NCBI GenBank assembly: GCA_951640195.1
Contig: OX621163.1
Span: 3,100,001 to 3,164,000, forward strand
DNA length: 64,000 nt
Direction: 5' to 3'
From: Porpolomopsis calyptriformis
Taxonomy: Eukaryota; Basidiomycota; Agaricomycetes; Agaricales; Hygrophoraceae
The notes under the pieces were generated by a model, which worked only from the letters and a program-made list of their open reading frames with translations, was not told where the DNA came from and ran no database searches. Positions within the stretch are counted from its first letter, which is position 1. Every line of letters starts with the position of its first letter. This document shows, in pieces, positions 28,571 to 41,101 of the stretch. Both the position numbers and the translations under genes were made by a program.

Positions 28571-29800
28571 ATGCAAACCACGAAGGCGGTCAACAATCCC
28601 AAGGGTAACAATCAATATCCAGACTGTCGTACGCAAGCGACTACTCCCCAACCTCTCGTATGATCTGACTACCGTTCCTAACAGCCTCACCAGACAGTCC
28701 TCACATCACCCAACTCCTCAGAGGGTACCACCACCGGGGAATCCTCAACTCCCAGACCATCAGCGATCTTCTTCATTCTGAACATGGCATCAAAATGAGG
28801 TACAGGCAGACCGTTATAAAACAGTCATCGATCGTTTATGGATGATTTTATAAAGCCGGGCGACAGTGGTCAGGAGACGTCGAAAGCTCGGGCTTAGAGC
28901 AAGCAGGGCGAGCACGCGTCAGTTGTCGCCTCAGATGAAACGGAAACTCGTCCTCGATCAGATGGCGAAGGACATGGGGAGAAAGTGTGGGCCGCGGACG
29001 ATTAAAGAGTGGATATTTCGTGATACAGGTATTCATCTCACCAGGTGCGTTCTTTCATTTCATCCAATTTAATAATCGTATTGATATTTTTTTTTTTGGG
29101 GAGGGATTGGATAGCGAACGAGATGCGTATGATCGATCCTGATGGGTACGCATCGAGGGGACCGAAACATAATAAAGGAAGAAGGCCACCTCCAACGAAT
29201 GCAATGCCAGCTGCCCAGGGGGAGTCAGAGCCGTGGAACAATACACACGAATCAGGCGCTGACAGTCATCTCCCAGAGCTCGACGACTTCGAAACGATTG
29301 CACAGCAACAGCACCACCAACAATAACAACAACCTTACCTACCTCCACCTCCCCCGCTACCACCATCCGCCCAGCCCCCCTCGTTCTCAACCACATTCGC
29401 TCCCTCTTACTCACCGGCGGCAGGGGCCCCATTCACCGTCTTCGGTTCACATCAAGCCGACCCTCTTCCTCTTCACGATGAGGACGAAGACGAAGACGAA
29501 GACGACGACGACGACAACTTTACTCCTCACGATGATTATCACTCACCACACCCCATTCGCTCCCCCCAGCGCCAGCGACGTACCCGCCGCTCTCACCTCC
29601 AAACTCCCGAATCTACGCTGGCCGCGCCTCACTCAGGCGCCGCAAAAAACGTAGCGGTAGTCAGCACTTTGGAACGCATCCTCCCTGACCTTGCTGCTAT
29701 CCGCATTGCGATCCGGGGATGGAAACCTTGTGATGAGCGAGAACGGTCGATTTTGATTGGGTTTAGGAGAGAGGTGGAAGAGTTGTTGGGGGATTTGTAA
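28571..29800 (+). pseudogene. Gene derived from a fungal integrase N-terminal module, with one in-frame stop
   Basis: Exons 28571-28604, 28685-28799, 28856-29044 and 29104 onward join in phase. The product contains LLRGYHHRGILNSQTISDL, GIKMSRATVVRRRRKLGL, LVLDQMAKDM, GPRTIKEWIF and TGIHLTRDWIANEMRMID. I recognise this helix-turn-helix-like N-terminus from agaricomycete integrase/transposase proteins; the catalytic core is absent. The last exon hits TAA at 29324-29326 within a Gln run (CAA-rich), yet the same frame stays open to 29800. That stretch encodes a Pro-rich part, an acidic run (DEDEDEDEDDDDDN) and a helix-rich end (STLERILPDLAAIRIAI). Either the stop is a recent nonsense change, or an unseen intron removes it (a possible acceptor is GCCCAG near 29,369). 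If the stop is used the protein ends at 29326. Confidence 0.6.
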
Positions 29801-30321
29801 AGGTGTTGAAGTCTTTTTTTTTCTTTCCTGGGTATTATATAGATGCTATATTACTATGCGCTCTACTACTCGTGTCCCTCCGTAATTTATGAATAAATTC
29901 GATGGGTACGACATGGGTGAGATACGACCTCTGTAGTTTAGAGCAGCATGATCATTTCTGTCCTCGGGGAGAGCTGTGAAGATGGCAGTTACGAAGCCGA
30001 GATAGTACTGAAAAAAAAACATAAGCGGGTTAGGTGCAGGAAAGAAAGGGTGGTCTTACGGGGAACCTGTTCAACTGTAGTAACGGAAGTGGAAATATAA
30101 GAAGGTTGCATGCTTGAAGAGAGGGGCGGGCATGACTTCGAGTGTGATGATGAGATACAGTTTATGCAAAATAAACTCGATTATCAGCACCGAAAGCCAT
30201 AATGAAACGCCGTCAATTGAAGTTTGGTGGTGGGTAATCTGGTCTACTCTCGGTAGGAGAATTACCTTCAATTAAGCTACCTTTTCCATACCGTCGTTGA
30301 CTGAAGACGATCGGTGTTGAT
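29801..30321. other. Intergenic region
   Basis: About 520 bp with short open frames on both strands but no recognisable gene. It includes a poly-A run near 30,012. Confidence 0.5.
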
Positions 30322-30361
30322 CACGTGCTATAGCTATTGATTTACTCACGTGATATAAATA
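30322..30361 (+). promoter_or_regulatory. Core promoter of the DnaJ gene: two CACGTG boxes and a TATA box
   Basis: CACGTG palindromes (E-box, bHLH-type sites) at 30322-30327 and 30347-30352, followed directly by TATAAATA at 30354-30361. The start codon is at 30415, 54 bp after the TATA box. The arrangement is compact and correctly oriented for the ER co-chaperone gene. Which bHLH factor binds is not shown by the sequence. Confidence 0.6.
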
Positions 30362-30414
30362 GTCGTGGGAAAAGCGACGTGTCTGCGCACTCAAGTTCAA
30401 CTTTCGTTTCAACC

Positions 30415-32475
30415 ATGCGCCTCTTCGCGCTATCCCTCCTCTTCGTCGTTGCCAACGGCGTTCGCGGCGATTCATCTGGCTTATACCCTCCCGGACTACG
30501 TCCCTTGATCGACCGGGCAAATGCACTCCTTTCTTCTGGTCAATTTAACGAAGCTACCAAAGCCTATTCAGAAGCCATAGGTACGCGCTCTGCCCTCCCT
30601 CTCCAGATTCGTCAAAAAACATCTTGCCTTAAACTCTCTGCCTGTCAAAATCTTGTTTCTGGATTAACAGAGACCTCGTCTCTACTTCCTGACAATTTCT
30701 TTCTGCTTCACAACGGCTATCTCTGACTACCATCCCATTTCCTATCAGAACAATCCCCCGCAGACTATCTGCTTTACTATAAACGCGCTACGGCTTACCT
30801 TTCCCTAAGCCGACACCCAAACGCCCTCGACGATTTTGAAAAAGTTTTGTCACTAACATCCAACTCGTTCGACAATGCCCTCCTCATGAAAGCAAAGATT
30901 TACACCAAGGACGGGCGCTGGGAAGAAGCGCGCAACGCTCTCAAGACATATTCAGCAACAGTAAAGAACGACCAAACCGCAGACGCCTTGTTGTCTTCTA
31001 TCACCGAAGGTGAGACAGCCGCAAAGAAGGCCGTCCAGGCGCAAAAGGCACACCTTTGGACAGCGTGTGTGGAGGCTACGACCCAAGCCCTGAACACCGC
31101 TTCCCACTCCCTAGACATCAGGCAACAACGGGCTGAATGTGCCCTTGCCTCCGGGGATCTCGAAGGTGCAGTAGTAGATCTAACGCAAGTTTGAATTTTT
31201 TTAAGAAAAAATGATCGAAACATAAATACTCATCTTTCTGTCTTGCAGTCGTCTCACACACCTCTCCTCGCCCTCCACTCACGCTCTTATGCGCATCTTC
31301 CGTCTTTCCTACTTCTTCCTTCCTGCATCCTCCCCCCCACCTTCACAATCCCCCGCCCTTTCCATCCTAAAACAATGCCTCCATTTGGACCCGGACTCGA
31401 AGCCCTGTCTATCAGCACATCGCCTCGTCAAAAAACTGGACAAATCGTTCGTGGAGCTCGAAAACCTCGTTTCCAAGGAGGATTGGCGCGGGGTCGTCAA
31501 TCTCGTCGTTGGGATCGGAAAGGGCAGGGGCAAGGCATTCGCACACCAATTTGACGAAGCCATGGAGTCTAACACCTCCAGAGAACAGCTCCTCAACGCC
31601 GACTCTTCCCCGAAGATTCCCCTGCCTGATCCTGCAAAGTCGAGTCCGCGACGACAAGACATTGTTCGTGCCGCTTGCCGTGCATATGTCCATCTCGGAG
31701 AGGGGAGGAATGCTGAAAAGTGGTGTGTGAATCTGCTTGGGATGGATGGGGCCGAGAACGACGAAATTGGGTTGGTTGGGAAGGGGGAGGGATTGTTGTT
31801 GAAGGAAGAGTGGGATGAGGCTGTCAGAGTATTTGAGAAGGCCTTTGATGCCAGCGGGCGATCGAGTCGGGATGTGCGTTTTTTTTTTCTTTGTTGCGAT
31901 TAGATTATCTCTCATTCTCGCACTTTTGTAGGTCCACCAACGGCTACAGAAAGCTCAGAAGCTTTTGAAACAGTCACGGCAGAAGGATTATTACAAGGTT
32001 CTTGGTGTTGCTAGAGATGCGGATGCTCGGACAATTAAGAAGGCTTTGTACGTGCTTTTCTCGAGGTTGGAGACTACAGACTACCCTGACACATTGCTCC
32101 TTTCTCTTTCACATCAGCCGACGAGCAGCCATGACCGCTCATCCAGACAAAGGCGGTAGCGAAGCCAAGATGGCAGTTGTGAACGAAGCTTATGAAGTAT
32201 TGTCCAATCCAGGTAAGATTTTTTCCGGATATCAATCTTCATACATTCGTTGACTCTTCCCGCCCCCCCCCCCCCTCCTCCTGCGTATGTTAGAACTGCG
32301 ACAACGATTTGACAACGGCGATGACCCGAACGATCCAATGACTCAACAGGGCGGGCATCCTTTCACCGGTGGTTTCGGTCCCGGACATCCGTTTGCGAAG
32401 TTCTTCGAGCAACATAGTGCTGCTGGGAATCCTGGAGGCTTCCAGTTCCATTTCGGTCATGGAAGAGGACATTAA
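30415..32475 (+). CDS. ER TPR-DnaJ co-chaperone (DNAJC3/P58IPK type)
   Basis: Begins with a signal peptide (MRLFALSLLFVVANGVRG) and continues with TPR repeats such as LIDRANALLSSGQFNEATKA, YYKRATAYLSLSRHPNALDD and NALLMKAKIYTKDGRWEEAR. A C-terminal J domain follows: KDYYKVLGVARDADARTIKK, then the Hsp70-stimulating motif AHPDKGG. The tail is Gly/Phe/His-rich (GHPFTGGFGPGHPFAKFFEQ...) and has no ER retention signal I can recognise. Introns are short except the second (donor GTACGC at 30581), about 165 nt; the last lies in a C-rich stretch near 32,262. The protein should bind unfolded clients and pass them to the ER Hsp70 BiP. It is convergent with the secreted GH92 gene. Confidence 0.9.
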
Positions 32476-32694
32476 ACGGATTATTCGACGGATGGGCTTT
32501 TTGCATCCGCTCCAGTGATGTTATTGGGGACATCTTGGTATTGAATATATACATTTATGCCCCAGGACTTCCTCCCCGAGAAGTGATTGTAGATTGACGG
32601 GTATTCCTTAATTGATATAATATTTGTATTTCTGCAAGGGAGCAAAAAATGTACCGGTGGGGGGGGGGGAAAGTACCTCTATCATTCAAAAAGA

Positions 32695-35600
32695 TTAAAG
32701 CTCATCGTGGCTGAAAGATTCTTGCGTTTTCTCTCCTACTGGTCCTTCAGTCTGAATGATATCAGGTCAACCAATTACGACAACAGGATGATCGCAAGCA
32801 GCTCACCACTCCATCGGTAACGGCGTTCGCCCACAGTTGAGGTTTCCCGCTCATCTCGAACGTTATCTCACCGCCACGAGCGATCTGCTCGTGCCTGATG
32901 ATAGGCCCCCGCACAGCCTGCCGCCCGTTGATCGTCAGTGATTTCACGTAGATGTCCGTTGGCGCCCGACGTGATGAGATCACGAGGGGATTAGTCGCCC
33001 CTGGGAGGTCGATCGTGACCTTGTCGTAAAACGGTCTAACAACGGCGTTGAGGAACAAACACCAAAGTCGAGAAGATACATGAGTATGTGTATGAACGAT
33101 GGGGGAGTGAGTTGGATACTCGCGACCCGACGACGTATTCTCCCGACACGGGATTTACGGGATAGAATCCGAGTGCGCTGAAAAGGTACCACGCACTCAT
33201 CTGGCCGCAATCTTCGTTCTGCGAGGGGGGGGCGGTAGGTTGGTCTCGCCATCATCGAGGGAAATAAATACTCACCCCAGACAGGCCGTTGACGGTGTGG
33301 TTGTAGTGAAATTTGGCAATCTCTCGCACGCGCTCTTGGGTTTTTGATGCCGCACCGGCAAGAGCGTAGAGATAGGGAATGTGATGAGAAGGCTTTGTGT
33401 GGAAGAAATCGACTAGTCAGATCGATGCTTCAGTTATTACATTCAATCCTGAACCCTCACCTCGTTCGTATGATCATTGTGACCTGATTATCAATATCAC
33501 TAAGACACAACATCCCTTTCTTACTTACCTCCATTAAAATGCGCGTCCAGCGACCTTACGAAGCTTGCATTTCCGCCTCTTTTCTCTATCAGCTGAGGAA
33601 TGTCGTGAACAACATCAAACGAATAACACCACATGTCGCCCTCGGTCCATCCAACCTCCTGTCCTGCCCACGACCCATCCATGTTCCGGGCTTCCATGAA
33701 CCCAGTTTCCGGGTTGAATAGAGTGAATGCACTTGTTGTGGCACGACGGCGGAAGAACTCTGCCTGGGCTGACTTGTTCAAGGCAGCAGCAAGAACTGAA
33801 ACGGCGTTGTCGTCATCTGTGGACGGAGTCAGTTTTGGGTGTGGTGGAGGGAATAAATTAGGCTGGCATACAAGCATAGTCTAATGTTCGAGATGCAGCT
33901 TCGGAGTGAATATCTGCCGCAACCCATCCTTTTTCAGCGTATACCGATGATAAACCTGCCCGTACTTCATAATCGACGCCCTACCCGTAGGAGAATTAAA
34001 ACATGCGATATCCCAAAAGACTGAGGGACCGACCTCCTCTCGGTCATCGTAACTACTTGGGTCATAAAAGAGACATACGGATAGTAGGAAGTCACTCACG
34101 AAGTAGTCAGATCGTTCTTTGGTGGGACGGTAGCATCCTTAAGCACGGCTTCATAAGCCAGGCCCAGATCAAAGCCAGTAACATCTTTGACGATAGCTTC
34201 AGCGATGAGAGAGTCGGCGTGTGTTCCCACCTAGGCAGATACATTTGACTTCATCTGGGAGAGGCACAAGTAAATGTACCATAATGTTTGTTTCTGCAAT
34301 CGAGAAATCTGGATGGCTGTGTGGAGCTTTTTCATGTTGCAAACCCACCGATAATATTTTTCCACATAGGAAGCCATCCTCCCTACATTCACATGGCGTG
34401 ATGAAACAAAAAGCAAGAGTTCTTATGCTGCACGACACGTACCTCGGTGTAATCTTGCAGCATGCTTTGAATCATGTCAGGTACCCTTTCTGGTGCGAAA
34501 AGAATCATCCAGGCCCATTGAGCACGGTAGGTGTCCTAGAATTATGGTCAACCCTTAAAGGAAGATGGGCTCAAAGGACGGGCTTACCCAGATAGAGTAG
34601 CCAGTATATGAGATACCCTGGTGAACAGTTTGATCATAACCGGAGTAGTACGTCCTATCTTCGCTTTGTTCATTTGGGTACTGCATATTCCTCGTCAGGA
34701 GTGAACGAACTAGGGCAGAGGTGTTTCACCTGCAATGTGTGGAAGAAAGCGGTATAAAACGTTTGCATTTCTTCATCACTAGCACCTTCAATCTGGATTC
34801 GGTCCAGCTTCTCCGCCCATAGTTTCCTTGTCGAGCTCGCTGTTTCTTCCAAAGTGACCCCATCGGGTATCTCACTATCTAAATTCTTCCTCGCCTGCTC
34901 CACAGAAATGAACGACACGCCGATCCTCACATTGACCGTCAATTGGTCCTGCGACCCAAATGTCACATATCCTGAGAGCATTGTACCGTTCCCTTCTGTC
35001 TGCCCAGCATGCAGCGTTCCGTTGTTCGCCGTTCCCCAAGACACGAAGGGTGCATCAAACCGAGCACAAAAGTATCCACTGAACCCAGAAGCTGGTGTGG
35101 AGGTGGGTTGGATTATGAAATCTTGGCGCTCGGGGTTGCTCCCTGTGATTTCGCGGGCAGTAGGATCAATAGAGAGGGTTCCAAAAGGGAGTGTAAAGTT
35201 AGAAGGGTCGGAGGAACCAATGACAGAAGGTCGGGTAGCCTGAACGAGAACATACGGCATGGGTGTGTTGGAGAATGTGAAGCGGAAGTGACCAACGCGA
35301 GAAGCTGCAGTACACTCAAACAGTCAGTCTGGAACAGGTCTAAGAGAAGGGTGTTATACTTACTGGCGGTTTGTTCAGCGAGAATAGTCCCTCCTTCGAT
35401 TGCATCCAACACAACACTGTAGTAACTGGCACTAACGTGTTCCGCCTCATGACTGAAATGCAACCCTCTTTGTTCAAAGAGGTCCCTCACTTTGCCAGAC
35501 CCGGGGACTACGGCTACGCTCGCGCTTTCTCCCATCCAGATAGCTGGTTGGTGGGTCCCGAGGAATCCGTGAATAGAGGTGTCAGTATAGTTATAAGGTG

Positions 35601-35857
35601 TGACAGAAACGTAGTTCTGGCGGGTCTGAGCAACCCAACGGGTCATTGCGAACGGGGGAGCAGTTGATGGTATCATACCACCGGAATCGTTTGGAGAGTC
35701 TCCGCCATTGCCGATAAGACTTTTTGGTTGTGAAATATTGAGTCAAGTCAACAGAAATAATGGTATTCACGTACGGATTAACGTAGTCGACCGCCTCTTT
35801 GGTAAATGCAGTCGAAAACAAGAGTGAAAGGATGCAAACAAAAGATGATCGAGACAT
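32695..35857 (-). CDS. Secreted GH92 alpha-mannosidase
   Basis: Family GH92 exo-alpha-mannosidases are calcium-dependent and act on N- and O-mannans. The signal peptide is MSRSSFVCILSLLFSTAFT; the first splice joins VDYVNP to LIGNGGDSPNDSGGMIPS. Further marks are PPFAMTRWVAQTRQNY, YSGYDQTVHQGISYTGY, WDTYRAQWAWM, VGTHADSLIAEA, GHNDHTNE joined to PSHHIPYLY, and the catalytic-region segment GNEDCGQMSAWYLFSALGF. The last exon starts after CATTCAG near 32,755 and ends SFSHDEL at 32695. More than ten short introns interrupt the gene. The enzyme is extracellular or vacuolar; ENGase in this window also handles mannose glycans but in the cytosol. Confidence 0.92.
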
Positions 35858-36033
35858 GCTGTGAATAGGTTGGACTTGTAATTGTCACGCAAAATGATCG
35901 TCCTGATCCTTGCAATCTCGGAGATGTTGCAGACAGAGAGTGAATAGCCAGTATGGACAAATACAAAGCATGTAGACTCGAGTATAAGTTTCAAGTAAAT
36001 CCATTACTTAATAAATCCAGAGACAGCAGTCAC

Positions 36034-37949
36034 TCAACTTGAGCTAGTGCTAGTCGCTGCTCTATCTAGAATCGTCCTGAGCCATGTCGCAGTAAGCTTC
36101 AGTAAAGTAGGGGGACTTGTTTTAGGTCCTGTGGTTATCAGCAACGAAGTTGGCGTCAACTCTGCAGATGGTCTCCATTTCTCTGGGTGGTCTGTCGGAT
36201 CCTGTCCTGTCGGTCGCTCCCCCAAAGCACCGTCTGACATCGCAAATTCGGTTGGCTGCATCAAGGTCGTGACATAACAAGGTGGGTCTGTAGATGTCCT
36301 GTACATCTTCCATTTCTTCTGCGATCCTGCAATCTCGTCTTGAAATGCAAGACGAACATCTTTCCTGCGGGTGGATGGCCACGTGAAGCTGATGTCGGCA
36401 TAGAATGTGTTGGAAGAGGAGCAGCCGAGACAATAGGCAGTCGTTGTAGAGGGGCGGGAACGTTTGATCGTTCTCTGCCGTGCTTCCATGACCTTGAGGA
36501 GATAATCCCACCCGATACGATCAGCATCTTGCAGCGAAATCGCTTTACCCAGTTGCGCATATTGGTTGAGAGAAGGAAGAAACCATTCGATAACATGGTA
36601 GTCTCTTGAGAGAACAAATCGCTCGATGGCATCTATTCGAAGCCTTGACATATCGTTGATGGCGATTCTGCGAAGTTCCCCAAATTCCCACATAGTTAGG
36701 AGTCTGAGAATCGACGTCCATTCTGGGAGGGAAAATGTTTTCCTTCGTTTGAATCTGAGTGTTATTGGCATATTGCTTTTCTTAGAACTGAATTGCTTTG
36801 TATCACTAACCTTGGATCCATGAAATTCAAAAGAGAAATGAAATCACCCTTCTGTATTCCTTCCAGACGAAGAGGCTGATCCTTGCTGGATCCATCAGGC
36901 ACAGCATCATTTGCAACAGGGAGGCTAAACATGTCACGAAAAATTCGTGAATCGTCGAAAAAGGAGCGATCGGCCTCAAAAAGATGGTTTTCGATCTGAG
37001 AGTAACTCTTTTCATTAATTCCGTTACGAACAAGGTGAGGCAACTCACAAGGAAAATCAACTTGCCAGAATGAATTCGGCTGACCCGGGAGGTCGATTCG
37101 GCGGAACGGCTTTTGTCGTGATCGTCCTTATTTAATCCTTCTAGCTGTTCCATTTCTACCCGAAAGATCGATTGGAGATTACGAAGACAGTCGTTTATCT
37201 CAGGCCTGTTGAGACCAGCATCAAGCCTGCTGGGGGGTGGTAGTTTAATGTGCTTGTGGTGACAAGAGCTGCATCTGTACGCTTTGGGAACCATACCCTC
37301 CCGTATTTCGATAATCTTGAGAAAACAATCCAAACCCAGCACATTCATATCTTCTGCATATATCCGTTGCCGTCGTGCATATAGATGGAGTGAATCAAGC
37401 AGCTTCTCGGGAATACCGTGGTCTCTTGCCAGCTGTATCTTCGTGAGCAAATCGACTTGAAGTTTGTGAAAGATTTGCATTATCGCGTGACCCTGTACTC
37501 TCCGAAACCTCCACATGGATGATAATTTGAGTATTGATATCCATTCAGGAAGGGTAAAACTCCCAGCCCGTCCATATCTGTGCTACATTAGCAACAACAG
37601 TGTTACTCTTCTTATGATACTGCTGACCTCAAAGCCATGAATCTGAGAAGTTGTCCGAAATCGTTGTGGTTGATTCCGCTGAGGCGAAATGGCTGTTTCT
37701 CGCTACTGCCATCGGATGTTGCTTGTTCAGCCATTGGGAGCCGAAACGTCTCACGGAATATTGGTGAATCCTCAAACCATTGACGTGGTGCTTTGAAGAG
37801 ACAACCATCAACCTATATATTAATGGATCAAGATTATGAAAAGAGTCCACTGAACGTGAATGCTCACTTCGAAAATTATGTCGGCTAGATGCATAGAGTC
37901 ATTGTCCTTGAATGTAAGTAGTGATTGAGGGTCTGTCATGTCTGTCATG
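36034..37949 (-). CDS. Double BTB/POZ-domain protein (tandem duplicate)
   Basis: Two BTB units in one reading frame. Unit 1: MTDMTDPQ..., SMHLADIIFE joined to VDGCLFKAPRQWFEDSPIF, RLSGINHNDFGQLLRFM, then TLPEWISILKLSSMW. Unit 2: SGKLIFL joined to IENHLFEADRSFFDDSRIF, RLEGIQKGDFISLLNFMDP, then SLPEWTSILRLLTMW. Both units have introns at the same two places and phases (after IIFE/LIFL, phase 0; after ALR/DPR, phase 2), so unit 2 arose by tandem duplication. The last exon of unit 1 (37516 to about 37,049) runs without a stop into the first exon of unit 2. Either the two are fused, or unit 2 starts at an internal Met (MEQLEGLNKDD). This BTB type is expanded in agaricomycetes with no assigned role. 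Confidence 0.72.
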
Positions 37950-38170
37950 AGCCTCAGTCCCCTCAAGGTAAAGGGTAGCTCGAGAATAAGCCAGTCAAGC
38001 CTTTTTGGGAATAGATAAGATATGTAAGATAAGATTGCAAAGGCTATGCGAATTGTGAAATGTGATTTCTGACTGAGACAAGTGAAGTGACAGACCAATA
38101 TGCATATGTAGAATATCCATCCAGAGCTAGTGACCTTAGTATCAGAAAGCGATAACAGTGCACTGCCAGG

Positions 38171-38625
38171 TTAGACGGCAGATGCCCCAATCCTCTCCAA
38201 CATATCCTCAACTCGTAGTAATACTTTTGGCGACACGAAGGTAGTTTTATAATGCAGTTTTACCCTCGTCGCATTCTCTTTGCTTGATCTTGAATCGACC
38301 AATCTCAGTGCTTTCATCCCGAATTAAGAGATAGGTTCTCCATCTCCTGGTCCAGAGCCAACAAGGTTTCAAGGCCTTCCGCTAATTGCATGCACCTGGG
38401 CAAGATGGTCAGCGAGAAGCGCAGGAAGAGGACGGAGTTGGTATAGCAGATCATCCACCCTAATTTAAAGCGACGGGAGATCTGCACGACGCTCTGAGAA
38501 GCCGATAATGCGGTTCTCATCCTGTTTGACTCAATCGAGGTAAATCTTAAGCAGAGGGAGATCAAGGCGTACGTGAATATCAACTCCGATGTGGTACGTG
38601 TCCCACAGCCAATGAATTTCTGCAC
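38171..38625 (-). CDS. Uncharacterised coding stretch, possibly the end of a helical protein
   Basis: Minus-strand open frame 38625-38314 ends GLETLLALDQEMENLSLNSG. A short downstream frame encodes SPKVLLRVEDMLERIGASAV and stops at 38171-38173. Both pieces look like amphipathic helices and could be joined by an intron between about 38,310 and 38,240. I do not recognise a family. It may be a remnant or the 3' end of a gene whose 5' exons I could not see. Confidence 0.3.
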
Positions 38626-39770
38626 ACAGTGGGATCATATCTGGCAGTACCCAGTATTACAATCTCCCTCGGTCCGCGATCCATACAGTGTCCATAGACC
38701 TCCCAACACCGTTGAAGAGCCCTGCTTGCCTTGTAAGAAGTTACTAATAAGGAAGGGGATCAATGTTTAGCCAGACGCTCACCCGAACCCGATTCTGTGG
38801 GAGGGGGGGATGTGAATCCTATCAACGTGACAGGCAACACCCTCACCACGTTCCTCTACTTTTGAGGAACCAGGCCCCTGGGACAATCTTCAGCCGCAGC
38901 CAACCAGCATAAGGAAGGATTGATACCACGGATCGCGCGGCGGATAGGTAGGCCTCTTCCGTGGCAGTGGTCCTGGCACCTCCTTCGAGTGTCTGTCAAT
39001 CCAAGCAGGTTTTAACCTGTGGTTTAGCTGGCGCGAACCTGAGGGGACACGTTTCCTGTTGTGGAGGATCCAGGTGGATGACGGGAGGGAGTCACCGGCC
39101 GTGCGGAGGCCTCAGATGGAGTGCCGCGAGGTGTGTTGTCAGAACTTTTGACTTGTGGTCGAGGTTGGATAGGTATGTTCCATCGTCGTGGGTGATGTGG
39201 AGCCTCACCCTGGAGTGAGACTGGAAAAAAAAGAGAAACCGTCATACATTTTGCAATCCTCACAAGGTTCTCTCGTCTGCAAGTGCCATTCAATTACCTC
39301 GCCTTTCGAGCTTGAAGGACGTGTCGGACAGAAAACAGGACGGTAACCCTCAGCGATATTTATGAGCTACATAAGTGACTTCGGCGGGTGATTGATAGTG
39401 AAGATGATGAGCGCTCTCACCAAAGATCGTTTTATTACATAACCCCTCCGGAATCGCACACTTACTCACCTCGATGTCTTTCTAGAACTCAGAACTGCAC
39501 TCACTCGTGCTCTCGCAAGGTCGGCGCGACACCCGCACACTGAGGTTCCTTAGAAGAAGCTTCCCCGTCGGTCCGGGTCAACTGACACACCTTGGGGGAA
39601 GGACGGGTCTCTAATGGCCTAAACCGTGAGCTTAAAGCCGTACGTACCATCGAAAACGCCCAGCTGTCGTCGACCCGGTAAATTAAAATAATCGGTCTAA
39701 TGGTGCAATATCACATCATTCCTTCGATCCGCAAAACTCATTCACTCCAACCAAACCATCGTCATTTCGA
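38626..39770. other. No gene recognised
   Basis: About 1.1 kb with small open frames on both strands (e.g. plus 38961-39218, minus 39293-39024), none with a recognisable domain or good splice structure. The composition is not unusual. Confidence 0.4.
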
Positions 39771-40519
39771 TGGAGTCAACAATCATTTTTCTTTCGCCGA
39801 TCATGGAACGGCAACCCTCCACGCATTTTACCATTACCAATCTCTCGCGTCTTGCTTCAGCCAACCTTGATGCTCAAGTCCACGCCTCCCTCTCTTTAAG
39901 CAATCAATTCAATCCTGAACTTTGCCAAAGGCTGTATTAATTCGCGACCGGACCGGACACACGCATTTTTTTCATTCTTCTCGAATAATCCTCTCTTCTC
40001 CGGTTGAACTGGCAGGGATCATGGAAATGTTTTATATCTATCATCCCCAAACGCTTTACGGAAACGCCGTGGATTCTCAGACCTCGGCTTTTCCTAATGG
40101 TCGGGTGCAACAGGTGGTATTACCGCCGACACCGGTCAATTATGAATGTGAGAAAGGCCAAGAGGATGTGTGGGTGAGTGGATGATCTGGAATGGCGCCA
40201 TATCCCTCCACTAGAGGAAAGTATACAGGCCGTTGCTGAATTTTGGTGCACGAGAAAAAACGACCGTACCAACCTCTTGGTGGTGGGGGTCACACACCGT
40301 ATCGATCAACGAGCCCTTCTTCCATACCCGGATCCTGGATATGTGTATTACCCTCTCAACAACACGTGTCGCTTTTTTTTCTTCCACTCATCTTCTCACA
40401 TCGGACAATCTGCCACCCAACTCATGATTGCCGTCAACGATGCTGTCCGATCACGATTCGATCAGAAGAAAAAAGCTGATGGAGTTTGGCAGGGACATGA
40501 CCTTTTTGCCAGCTGGTGA
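39771..40519 (+). CDS. Uncharacterised coding stretch
   Basis: A short open frame from ATG 39771 (MESTIIFLSPIMERQ, Ser/Leu-rich) is followed by frames at 39922-40185 and 40178-40519 in other phases. The last one encodes MDDLEWRHIPPLEESIQAVA, LLVVGVTHRIDQRALLPYPD and a Phe-rich stretch, and reads like real protein. Introns could connect them but I could not fix the junctions. No family recognised; it could be a remnant. Confidence 0.3.
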
Positions 40520-41101
40520 TCGGGTGAATCGACTGGTGGCGTAACCCAATCGTCAAGCTTATTCGCGGGTCGAAGTATTAAGAGGAGTGTGACGGCAGTC
40601 ATCGCCGAATCGATTGAGGAGATGGACAGACGCCCCACTGAGTTCCGAATGTTCCGGTGCATGTACGATGGAAACTTTTCGGCCGAAACCCTGGGCGTGT
40701 GTACAGCAGAAGTTTCGTTCGTCGATCCCTTCATGCGCCCTGGGACTGTCTAGATGCTGTACATATGCCACGGTGTCTCTTCAGAATTCTGTTTTTTTTG
40801 TTGTCGAAATACAAAGTCCCGAGTCGTACACCGATCACGTACATATTACCAGACACGAGGGAGTCTGGAGCAGGTACAACATCAAAGGTGGTACAGCAAT
40901 CAAAGGAGAAAGGGACTAGTCGCAGATGGTCTGACGGTGATGACAGCGCGATGGCTCTGTTGCTGTGTGAGATTAAGAATGCGGACTGGAAGACGTGAAG
41001 ACGTGAAGGGTAGGTGGACGACGAGAGCCGTAAGGGAGACCTCCGAAAGAAAAAGAAAAGAAAAAAAAAACGTCCGGAGGAGAAAATAAAATAAATCAAA
41101 A
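40520..41101. other. No gene recognised
   Basis: About 580 bp downstream of the NF-YC gene with overlapping short frames on both strands. An A-rich purine stretch lies near 41,040-41,080. Nothing supportable. Confidence 0.4.
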
